Source: an uncultured Pseudomonadota bacterium (lineage in GTDB: Bacteria > Pseudomonadota > Gammaproteobacteria > Methylococcales > Methylomonadaceae). Taken from it: a stretch of DNA of 8,418 nt. The notes under the pieces were generated by a model, which searched no databases, was not told the origin of the DNA, and saw only the letters and a program-made list of their open reading frames with translations. Position numbers and translations under genes: made by a program. Shown in pieces: positions 1 to 5,930 of the stretch. The stretch covers positions 1-8,418 of the forward strand of contig CAIVBX010000186.1 of the NCBI GenBank assembly GCA_903904275.1, written 5' to 3'. Each line of letters opens with the position of its first letter. Position 1 is the stretch's first letter.

Positions 1-669
1 AGACAAATAACCTTCGCTGTAACCGTAAGTCATATTGAGTTGAATTAACGAATTTTTATCGATAATTTGTGTGACTCCCAACAGATATTGTTGGGTAGTT
101 TTATAACAACTCACATCACCACAATCTGCATTAGTTTTAGACGGTTCAACCACATCAAACGCTACTGAACCGCCTATATTTAACGTTGTTAATTTTTTAT
201 TAAAATCCCAACTTAAATTACTGTTCACAAAACGCGAAGTATAATCTTGTTCTTGAGAAAAACCGCCGCCTAAATTCAATGCTGCGTTATCGAAAAAATA
301 CGTTAAATTTGAATTCACGCCGTCACGTTGGTCACAAATGGATTGATGACACCAATTTGTCGGTGACGCGCCACTTAATGCTTGCACGATTTTGCCGTTA
401 CTGTCTTTTTTATTGTATTTCGGCGACGCGCCAGAAATCACGTCTCGCACCGCGCTTGCTGCGATAGTCATCGATTTTCCAATTGGCGCAGAAACAGCCA
501 AATCAAAAATATCGACGCTCATGCGATTGCCGCTTTCGGAATAATTTCCGTATTGAAAATCGCCTTTGTAACTGTCTTCAACCCGCGCTGCATTCGCGTC
601 TTGAATTACACCCGTCAATGCGAAAGCGGCTAAACTTAATTTTGTTAAAGCATTAGATTTCTCTTTCAT
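1..669 (-). CDS. DUF3570 family outer-membrane protein, N-terminal part (truncated by window edge)
   Basis: This reading frame is open from an ATG at 669 to the left edge, giving 223 residues without a stop. Residues 1-27 look like a signal peptide: a K-rich start, a hydrophobic LSLAAFALTGV stretch and an ANA cleavage site. Alternating-hydrophobicity strands follow, typical of a beta-barrel. The motifs RDVISGASP (75-83) and GYSEGYLS (216-223) are what I associate with DUF3570 proteins, which are usually around 400 residues, so about half is missing. SGASP occurs again at 99-103. Four cysteines form two C-x4-C pairs (107/112 and 183/188). The ATG at 669 is preferred over the in-frame ATG at 675 because AAAGGG lies 6 bases upstream of it. 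It is the last visible gene of the tlpA-DUF4266-DUF3570 cluster. The molecular function of the family is not established to my knowledge. Confidence 0.88.
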   Translation of the reverse strand, partial: MKEKSNALTKLSLAAFALTGVIQDANAARVEDSYKGDFQYGNYSESGNRMSVDIFDLAVSAPIGKSMTIAASAVRDVISGASPKYNKKDSNGKIVQALSGASPTNWCHQSICDQRDGVNSNLTYFFDNAALNLGGGFSQEQDYTSRFVNSNLSWDFNKKLTTLNIGGSVAFDVVEPSKTNADCGDVSCYKTTQQYLLGVTQIIDKNSLIQLNMTYGYSEGYLS

Positions 670-682
670 CGTCATCCCTTTG

Positions 683-886
683 CTAATTGCAACCACATCC
701 GCCACCGCCACCACCATATCCACCGCTTGCAGCTTCTTTGCTGAACGCTGCATGTTGACGCAAACCAAATTCTTGCACGTCAGGTGTTAAAGCCATTTGT
801 GGCAACGCTAAATTTCCTCGTTGACGTGGTAAAACGTCAGCACAAGCAGTCAATCCGATTATCAAAATAAATGTTAAAAATTTCAT
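683..886 (-). CDS. DUF4266 family small lipoprotein with Gly-rich Cys-Gly-Cys tail
   Basis: A 67-residue protein. It begins with a short hydrophobic segment ending in a lipobox, LTAC (residues 12-15), so Cys15 should be lipidated after signal peptidase II cleavage. A charged middle part follows, with QEFGLRQHAAFSKEAASGG. The C-terminus is GGYGGGGGGCGCN. Lipobox, small size and Gly-rich CGC end match DUF4266, a family usually found beside DUF3570. Its start overlaps the thioredoxin stop by 4 bases (ATGA), and no Shine-Dalgarno is visible, so translation is probably coupled. Its stop is 13 bases before the DUF3570 start. It probably acts in the periplasm or at the outer membrane with the DUF3570 barrel. 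The biochemical role is unknown; the two tail cysteines could bind metal, form a disulfide or be modified. Confidence 0.85.
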   Translation of the reverse strand: MKFLTFILIIGLTACADVLPRQRGNLALPQMALTPDVQEFGLRQHAAFSKEAASGGYGGGGGGCGCN

Positions 887-1374
887 TTTTTTGCCAACAA
901 TTCGTTAATTTTTGCTTCGATTTCTTTAATGTCTTCAGCAACGAAACCGTGATGAATTTTTTGAACTACGCCGTTTTTATCAATAATGAATGACGTTGGC
1001 ATGGAATCCACCACATATTTATCTGCCCATTCGCCATTGGAATCACGCAAAACAGTGAAGTCAACAGGCACTTCTTGTAAGAATTTTTCAGCAAGGTCTT
1101 TGTTTTCGTCCAAATTTACAGCGATAACGTCAAAACCTTGTGTTTTGAATTTAGCGTGTAGTTTATTTAGCAATGGAAATGAGGTTTTACAAGGCGCACA
1201 CCACGAAGCCCAAAAATCTAAATAAACGATTTTTCCAACGAATTGTTTTAGAGAAATCGGTGAATCATTTTTTAATATAGGCAACGTAAATTGTGGGGCA
1301 GGCTGACCTATTTCGACAGCCTGAACAGAAAATGTATAAGCCAAAAATATAAACAAGACGAATAATTTTTTCAT
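883..1374 (-). CDS. TlpA/ResA-like periplasmic thioredoxin-fold protein
   Basis: A secreted thiol-disulfide protein of 163 residues, counted from the ATG at 1374. Residues 1-19 form a signal peptide (MKKLFVLFIFLAYTFSVQA). AhpC/TSA-type features follow: GQPAPQFTLP, then DFWASWCAPC with the redox pair Cys59 and Cys62, and the cis-proline motif SMPTSFIID (Pro126). The length is usual for TlpA/ResA proteins. An in-frame ATG at 1407 would add 11 residues (MRLNNYKHKFI). Neither start has a good Shine-Dalgarno, and 1374 is chosen because it gives a compact signal peptide. It is the first gene of the cluster with the DUF4266 lipoprotein and the DUF3570 barrel. Both partners carry cysteines, so a plausible role is keeping those thiols reduced or correctly paired. 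That role is inference. Confidence 0.92.
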   Translation of the reverse strand: MKKLFVLFIFLAYTFSVQAVEIGQPAPQFTLPILKNDSPISLKQFVGKIVYLDFWASWCAPCKTSFPLLNKLHAKFKTQGFDVIAVNLDENKDLAEKFLQEVPVDFTVLRDSNGEWADKYVVDSMPTSFIIDKNGVVQKIHHGFVAEDIKEIEAKINELLAKK

Positions 1375-1436
1375 AATAAATTTATGTTTATAGTTGTTTA
1401 GTCGCATCTAGGATTATTCAAATTTAAAGATGCCTA

Positions 1437-1466
1437 ATAAAATTAGCCGTCATCAAACAGTGTAAA
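1437..1466 (-). promoter_or_regulatory. Candidate sigma-70-like promoter for the tlpA-DUF4266-DUF3570 cluster
   Basis: On the minus strand TTTACA (1466-1461) is followed after 18 bases by TTTTAT (1442-1437). The -35 is a good match and the -10 a mediocre one. A short inverted repeat, CTAAT/ATTAG (1434-1446), covers the -10 and could be an operator or chance. Transcription would begin near 1430, just upstream of either possible thioredoxin start. Confidence 0.25.
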
Positions 1467-1525
1467 ATTTAAATAGTATTGATAACTGACTAATATATTT
1501 GAATTTTTTAATACTAAAATCCACG

Positions 1526-1562
1526 AAGATTTTTTGTGGGAAAATATCCCACAAAAAATCTT
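1526..1562. repeat. Perfect 16-bp inverted repeat with a 5-base loop
   Basis: The arms AAGATTTTTTGTGGGA (1526-1541) and TCCCACAAAAAATCTT (1547-1562) are exact reverse complements around the loop AAATA. It lies in the 363-base gap between the divergent thioredoxin and pheA genes, which has no other clear coding content. The T and A runs lie inside the stem on the wrong side of the GC core, and no U-run follows on either strand, so it is not a classical terminator. A competing weaker hairpin, AAAATC/GATTTT (1516-1533), overlaps its left arm. It could be an operator, an RNA processing hairpin or a copy of a dispersed palindromic repeat. The remainder of 1563-1670 shows nothing I can name. Confidence 0.7.
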
Positions 1563-1670
1563 ACATGAGATGCTTTTATGCGTCAAATTTCTTTTATTGA
1601 GATATTCAGCTGTTAGACAATTTATAAGGTAGATTTAAACAAAAGTACAAAAATCAGAGCGTCGCACCAA

Positions 1671-1699
1671 TTGAGCAAATATGGTATCTTTTCGATTAT
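1671..1699 (+). promoter_or_regulatory. Candidate sigma-70-like promoter for pheA
   Basis: TTGAGC (1671-1676) is separated by 17 bases from GATTAT (1694-1699), a fair match to -35 and -10 consensus. A start near 1706 would give a leader of about 30 bases to the pheA start at 1738, which supports that start over the in-frame ATG at 1681. No activity data can be read from the sequence. Confidence 0.35.
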
Positions 1700-1737
1700 C
1701 AATTACGTTCAAAATGAAAGACAAGGACACCAAAAAT

Positions 1738-2829
1738 ATGTCGCCAATTTCAATCACACCTTTAACTGAACTCAGAGAAAAAATTGATGCCGTTGACGCG
1801 CAAATTTTGCAACTTATCAATCAACGCGCAAAGTTCGCTGAAGAAGTTGCAAAAACCAAAATGGCACAAGGTGAAAATGGGTCATTTTATCGACCAGACC
1901 GCGAATCGCTTGTTTTGCGTCGAATTAAAGCGTTAAACGAAGGTCCGCTTTCCGACGAAACAACAATGCGTTTTTTCCGAGAATTGATGTCTGCGTGTTT
2001 GGCATTAGAAAAACCATTAGACGTTGCATTTTTAGGTCCTGAAGGTACTTTTACACAACAAGCCGCGTTTAAACATTTTGGTCATGCCGTTAAAACCATT
2101 CCTGTTTCGAGCATTAACGCAGTGTTTAACGCCGTTGAAAATGGAAGTTGTTCTTTTGGTGTTTTACCAATTGAAAATTCTACGGAAGGCACAATCAATC
2201 AAACCTTAGATTGTTTATTAAGTTCAACATTGCAAATTTGCGGCGAAGTGAAAATTCGAGTGCAACAAAATTTACTTTCTCATGCTAAAAATTTGAATGA
2301 AATTACGGAAATTTATTCGCATGCTCAATCATTAGCGCAATGTCGTCAATGGCTAGAAACACATTTACCTAATGCACGTCAAACGCCTGTCAGTAGTAAC
2401 GCAGAAGCCGCGCGTTTGGTTTCAAAAAATCCGAATACCGCTGCAATTGCGGGTGCGATTGCGGCTGACATTTATGAATTGCCAATTTTGAATGCAAATA
2501 TCGAAGATGATGCTAAAAACACCACGCGCTTCATTATTGTCGGCGAACAAATCGCCACGCCAACAGGCTTTGATAAAACCACCATTGTCGTTTCAACCGA
2601 TAATCAAGCAGGTGCGTTGTATCAAATGCTCGAACCATTTGCGAAAGCAAATGTTGATATGTTGAGTATTGAATCGCGTCCATCACGTCAAGGGCTTTGG
2701 GAATATGTATTTTTCATTGATATTGTAGGGCACAGTGAAAATGATAATGTTGCCAAAGCGTTAATCGAATTAAAATCTAAAATATCAATGTTTAAATGCT
2801 TAGGTTCATATCCTCAAGCTGTTTTTTAA
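1738..2829 (+). CDS. pheA: Bifunctional chorismate mutase/prephenate dehydratase (P-protein)
   Basis: Converts chorismate to prephenate and then to phenylpyruvate for phenylalanine synthesis, in the cytoplasm. From the ATG at 1738 it has 363 residues, the usual P-protein length. The AroQ-type chorismate mutase spans about 8-92, with LREKIDAVD, R30, K39 and RPDRE (52-56). Prephenate dehydratase spans about 95-270, with LGPEGTF (99-105), NSTEGT (147-152) and the catalytic TRF motif (263-265). A C-terminal ACT domain (about 280-360) has GALYQML and ESRP (312-315), the region involved in phenylalanine feedback inhibition in this family. The start is placed at 1738 because AAGGA (1723-1727) lies 10 bases upstream and the domain begins right after it; in-frame ATGs at 1681 and 1714 would only add unconserved residues. 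The next gene starts 10 bases downstream, so it probably heads a four-gene operon. Confidence 0.96.
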   Translation: MSPISITPLTELREKIDAVDAQILQLINQRAKFAEEVAKTKMAQGENGSFYRPDRESLVLRRIKALNEGPLSDETTMRFFRELMSACLALEKPLDVAFLGPEGTFTQQAAFKHFGHAVKTIPVSSINAVFNAVENGSCSFGVLPIENSTEGTINQTLDCLLSSTLQICGEVKIRVQQNLLSHAKNLNEITEIYSHAQSLAQCRQWLETHLPNARQTPVSSNAEAARLVSKNPNTAAIAGAIAADIYELPILNANIEDDAKNTTRFIIVGEQIATPTGFDKTTIVVSTDNQAGALYQMLEPFAKANVDMLSIESRPSRQGLWEYVFFIDIVGHSENDNVAKALIELKSKISMFKCLGSYPQAVF

Positions 2830-2839
2830 AGGAAAATAT

Positions 2840-3268
2840 ATGATTAAATGGGACACTCGTTTTAGTGTTGGGCATCTTGCAGCTGATGCAGAACACAAAT
2901 TATTACTTACAACTATTAACGCAATTGAAATTGCTTTACGTCACCCTCAAGATAAAGAACCTGTATTATTTTTTCTTGATCAATTGTATGAATTTGGCAT
3001 CGCGCATTTTCAAAATGAAGAAAAATTGCAGCTTAAACATCAATATCCATTTCTCGAAGATAACGCAAAAGGACATACTAGTTTAGCCATTACGTTGAAT
3101 CGTATTCGAGATGATATTTATAGGATTATGGAAAATGAAACGTTACTAGAAGAGGATATTTCTAAAATGTACGATTATGTAACGTATTTAGCTAAAGATT
3201 GGTTAATTGCCCATCTTTTGAAAGAAGATTTAAGAATGAAAGGTTTTATGGGAGAAGGTTATGAGTGA
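2840..3268 (+). CDS. Bacteriohemerythrin (hemerythrin-like diiron protein) with one substituted ligand
   Basis: A 142-residue single-domain hemerythrin, a four-helix protein binding O2 at a non-heme diiron centre. The bacterial hallmarks are WDTRFSVGH near the start, DAEHKLL (H19), HFQNEE (H56, E60), YPFLE followed by H79, and WLIAHLLKED near the end (H125, D130). The ligand set in this family is seven residues: H, H, E, H, H, H, D. Here the fourth is Asn75, codon AAC, four residues before H79, where His is expected; the other six are present. AAAGGA sits just before the start. It follows pheA by 10 bases and overlaps fapA by 8, so it is co-translated with fapA. Likely roles are O2 sensing, binding or delivery, possibly as a soluble partner of FapA. 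Family assignment is firm; O2 binding with the Asn variant is uncertain. Confidence 0.92.
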   Translation: MIKWDTRFSVGHLAADAEHKLLLTTINAIEIALRHPQDKEPVLFFLDQLYEFGIAHFQNEEKLQLKHQYPFLEDNAKGHTSLAITLNRIRDDIYRIMENETLLEEDISKMYDYVTYLAKDWLIAHLLKEDLRMKGFMGEGYE

Positions 3269-4988
3269 AGAAATCCAAGTTAAAAATGGCATTGTTGAAA
3301 ATGGTATCAGTTTTAAAATGGATATTGAAAATCGCAAATTATTTGCTGTTTATACACATTCTGAAACTAAAATCGACTTAACAGCGGCTCTTTTTAAAGA
3401 ACAATTAGCAACTACACCGTTTGCAAATGTATTTTTAAACGATTATCTCGTGGTTGAATTTTTGCATCGTTACAAAAATGCGACCGAAAATGAATGTTTT
3501 GAAGCTGAAATAGGCGAGCGTCGTGATGCCCATTGCGATATTGCAATATCCGAAGACAAAATGAAAGCCCGTTTTTCATTAACGCCCAATTTCGGTGGCA
3601 AAGAAATTACCTTAGCTGACGTAAAAAAAGCCTTAGCTGAAAAGAAAGTGGTTTGGGGCATTGTTCCTGATGAGCAAATTGAAGAAGTATTAGCAAAAGG
3701 AAAAATAGCCGATTTCACTATCGCTATAGGACTGTCACCCGTTGCAGGCGTTGACGCAAAATTTGAAAATTTGACTCCTGTTGCAGACGAAAGAAAACCA
3801 CTTGTTGATGAAAATGGTGATGTTGATTACCGCGAATTAGGCGACATCATGATGGTGCATAAAGATGATGTATTAATGCAGCGAATTCCTGCTATTCCAG
3901 GTCTAAAAGGACGTAATGTTTTAGGCGAGATTATTGAGCCAACAGGTGGTGCGGATCTCCCTTTTTCAGGCGATAAAAAAGGAGTTCATTTAAATCCAGA
4001 CGACCCGAATCAATTACTGTCTGACATTACAGGTCAGCCCATTGCAATACCAAACGGCATGATTGTTTCTCCTGTTTTAACGGTGAAACAAGTCGATTTA
4101 GCATCAGGAAATATCCGTTTTGATGGCTCTGTCGTGGTTTTGGGGAATGTTGATGAAGGAATGAAAATTTACGCGCTTGAAGATATTACCGTTGATGGAA
4201 ACGTTACGGATTCACAACTTGAGTGCATGGGAAATTTAATTATTAAAGGCGGTGTGACAGGAAATAGTGAACTTATTGCTAATGGCAATGTCACTGTTAT
4301 AGGGGGTATTCAAGGTTCTAATGAAGTGAACGAGGAGGATAATAAGGAGGAAAAAAAACAGGAAGCTAAAATTCTTTCACGCGGATCAGTTCTCGTTGGT
4401 TTCGCTGAAAATTTTAGCGTCGAGGCAGGCGTAGATATTGTTGTTGAAAAATACGCAATGAATAATCGGTTGATGGCAGGCAATAAAATTGTCACAGGTG
4501 CTAAAAATAGCGCGAAAAAACCCTCTATTTTTGGCGGTGTAACGTGGGCAATGTTGTTAGTTAAAGGGACGATTTTGGGTTCACCATCTGGTATGAAAAC
4601 CTATATTCAAGTAGGTTCAAATCCTTATGTTCAAAGACGAGTTGCAACAATAAAAAGTCTTCTCGTGCCAAATGAAAAAGAACAAAAAGACATTCATAAA
4701 GTTTTAGCGTTTATTGATAGTCATCCTGAGCGTGGAAACACGGAATTATTGGAAAAATTGCATCACACATTGAGTAAATTAGTTATTGATGCCGAATCGT
4801 ATCAAGCCGAATTAGATGAATTATCCAAAAATGTGACCATTATTGACGATGCAAAAGTCATTGCTGAACGTGGTGTTTATACAGGCGTTGAAATTCGTAT
4901 TAACAATACATTTTGGAAAGCACAAGAAAATCGGAGCAAAAGTGTTTTTCGATCTGAACATCGAGAAATGACAATTAACCAGCGTTAA
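3261..4988 (+). CDS. FapA family protein (DUF342, polymer-forming beta-helix)
   Basis: A 575-residue cytoplasmic protein with no signal peptide. An N-terminal domain (about 1-170) is followed by the FapA core, with VDYRELGDIMMVHKDDVLMQ (189-208) and IPGLKGRNVLGEII. A right-handed beta-helix of repeated G-x-V/I turns spans about 280-440 (GNVDEGMKIYALEDITVDGN, GNLIIKGGVTGN). A helical, probably coiled-coil segment covers about 457-525, with a short beta end after it. The helix is interrupted by a charged insert (about 354-370, rich in E and K). The family was named for flagellar assembly and polar localisation, but its biochemistry is poorly defined and no flagellar genes are in view. The start overlaps the bacteriohemerythrin end by 8 bases, with GAGAAGG just upstream. 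The DNA for the insert (4332-4358) contains GAGGAGG, TAAGGAGG and an A8 run, a possible slippage site. Confidence 0.9.
   Translation: MSEEIQVKNGIVENGISFKMDIENRKLFAVYTHSETKIDLTAALFKEQLATTPFANVFLNDYLVVEFLHRYKNATENECFEAEIGERRDAHCDIAISEDKMKARFSLTPNFGGKEITLADVKKALAEKKVVWGIVPDEQIEEVLAKGKIADFTIAIGLSPVAGVDAKFENLTPVADERKPLVDENGDVDYRELGDIMMVHKDDVLMQRIPAIPGLKGRNVLGEIIEPTGGADLPFSGDKKGVHLNPDDPNQLLSDITGQPIAIPNGMIVSPVLTVKQVDLASGNIRFDGSVVVLGNVDEGMKIYALEDITVDGNVTDSQLECMGNLIIKGGVTGNSELIANGNVTVIGGIQGSNEVNEEDNKEEKKQEAKILSRGSVLVGFAENFSVEAGVDIVVEKYAMNNRLMAGNKIVTGAKNSAKKPSIFGGVTWAMLLVKGTILGSPSGMKTYIQVGSNPYVQRRVATIKSLLVPNEKEQKDIHKVLAFIDSHPERGNTELLEKLHHTLSKLVIDAESYQAELDELSKNVTIIDDAKVIAERGVYTGVEIRINNTFWKAQENRSKSVFRSEHREMTINQR
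4332..4418 (+). promoter_or_regulatory. Candidate -1 frameshift/slippage site inside fapA
   Basis: GAGGAGG (4332-4338) and TAAGGAGG (4343-4350) are strong Shine-Dalgarno-like motifs in the coding frame. They are followed by eight A residues (4351-4358), read as the slippery pattern A-AAA-AAA. Six bases later GCTAAAATT (4365-4373) is the exact reverse complement of AATTTTAGC (4410-4418), a 9-bp but AT-rich stem with a 36-base loop. A -1 shift would add Thr-Gly-Ser and stop at TAA 4367-4369, giving a product of about 369 residues. The motif order resembles the dnaX frameshift signal. The loop is long and the stem weak, so chance is quite possible. Confidence 0.3.
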
Positions 4989-4994
4989 ACAGCG

Positions 4995-5924
4995 ATGAAA
5001 AAACGCATTTCGATTGTGATTGGTATTGTGAAGAATGTAGAAGGTGAAATTTTTATTTCACGCCGACATAACAATTTACATCAAGGGAATTTATGGGAAT
5101 TTGCAGGCGGGAAAGTTGAACATAACGAAACATTGCAAACCGCATTGGCGCGTGAATTAAAAGAAGAAATCGACATTGATGTGATTTCTTCAACACCTTT
5201 GATTCAATTACAACATGATTATTCAGACAGAAATGTTGTGCTGTCTGTTTTTGAAATTACGAAATTTACGGGTATTCCGAAAAGTTTGCTCAATCAAGAA
5301 AGTGCGTGGGTGAAAATATCAGATTTAGATAATTATGATTTTCCCGCTGCCAATCATGCGATTTTAAATGCGTTGAAATTGCCAACGTTTTACGCGATTT
5401 TGAACGATGATTCTGACGATTTACGGTTGAAATTAAACCATTTACTTTCACAAAATATAAAACTCATTCAAGCACGTTTAAAAAATTTAACTGCGTCGGA
5501 GATTCGTGAATTTTTAGAAATTGCCTATCCATTGTGCAAAAAAAATCAGGCGGTTTTCTTGCTAAATTCTGCGGTTAAAGAGGCGTTTGAATTGGCAATT
5601 GATGGGATTCATTTAACGAGTTTTGACTTATTAAAATTAAACGCGCGTCCTGAAAATTTACGGTGGTTAAGCGCGTCGTGTCACAATTTGGAAGAATTGC
5701 AACACGCCGAGAAAATAGGTGTTGATTTTGTCGTCATTGCGCCTGTTTTGAAAACAAAAACCCATCCCGAAATTGAACCATTAGGCTGGGACGTGTTTGC
5801 TAAATTCGTTTCGACAGGTAATTTGCCTGTTTATGCGTTGGGCGGTTTGAAAAAAACAGATTTAGAACAAGCACAAAATTTAGGCGCACAAGGCATTGCA
5901 GGCATTAGCACTTTTTTTGACTAA
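4995..5924 (+). CDS. Nudix (MutT-like) hydrolase fused to a ThiE/TenI-like domain
   Basis: A 309-residue two-domain protein. Residues 1-128 form a MutT-like Nudix domain: the Nudix box begins at G39 (GKVEHNE) and continues REL-KEE at 53-58. The spacing equals the consensus G-x5-E-x7-REUxEExGU, but the final Gly is Asp60. By analogy with MutT it would hydrolyse oxidised dGTP (8-oxo-dGTP) to protect DNA. Residues about 131-309 form a TIM-barrel domain like thiamine phosphate synthase, with IQARLK (158-163), DGIHLTS (203-209), a degenerate phosphate loop (VVIAPVLKTKTHPE) and YALGGL (280-285). This fusion is a known gammaproteobacterial architecture; the second domain probably does not make thiamine phosphate. 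The gene starts 6 bases after fapA with no clear Shine-Dalgarno, suggesting coupling. It ends 6 bases from the opposing queD-like stop. Confidence 0.92.
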   Translation: MKKRISIVIGIVKNVEGEIFISRRHNNLHQGNLWEFAGGKVEHNETLQTALARELKEEIDIDVISSTPLIQLQHDYSDRNVVLSVFEITKFTGIPKSLLNQESAWVKISDLDNYDFPAANHAILNALKLPTFYAILNDDSDDLRLKLNHLLSQNIKLIQARLKNLTASEIREFLEIAYPLCKKNQAVFLLNSAVKEAFELAIDGIHLTSFDLLKLNARPENLRWLSASCHNLEELQHAEKIGVDFVVIAPVLKTKTHPEIEPLGWDVFAKFVSTGNLPVYALGGLKKTDLEQAQNLGAQGIAGISTFFD

Positions 5925-5930
5925 ACGATT

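Noticed and set aside
279..633. Plus-strand open frames over the left end
   Set aside because: They lie opposite the well-supported DUF3570 frame, have no domain features and no ribosome binding sites.
1434..1446. CTAAT-AAA-ATTAG mini-hairpin as a feature of its own
   Set aside because: A 5-bp AT-rich inverted repeat is expected by chance here; it is mentioned only in the promoter note.
1526..1562. Bidirectional intrinsic terminator
   Set aside because: No U-run follows the stem on either strand; the A/T runs are inside the stem, in the opposite order to that of terminators.
1578..1616. Short open frame that could be a pheA leader peptide (12 codons)
   Set aside because: It has only two Phe codons, not a run, no Shine-Dalgarno, and no terminator/antiterminator pair downstream.
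2865..3086. A 73-codon open frame inside the bacteriohemerythrin gene
   Set aside because: It is an out-of-frame shadow of a clearly recognised protein; its sequence is rich in N, K, L and F, as expected from AT-rich shadow frames.
4995..5924. Calling the fusion thiE
   Set aside because: The catalytic phosphate-loop signature of thiamine phosphate synthase is degenerate and the Nudix domain comes first, so the symbol would mislead.
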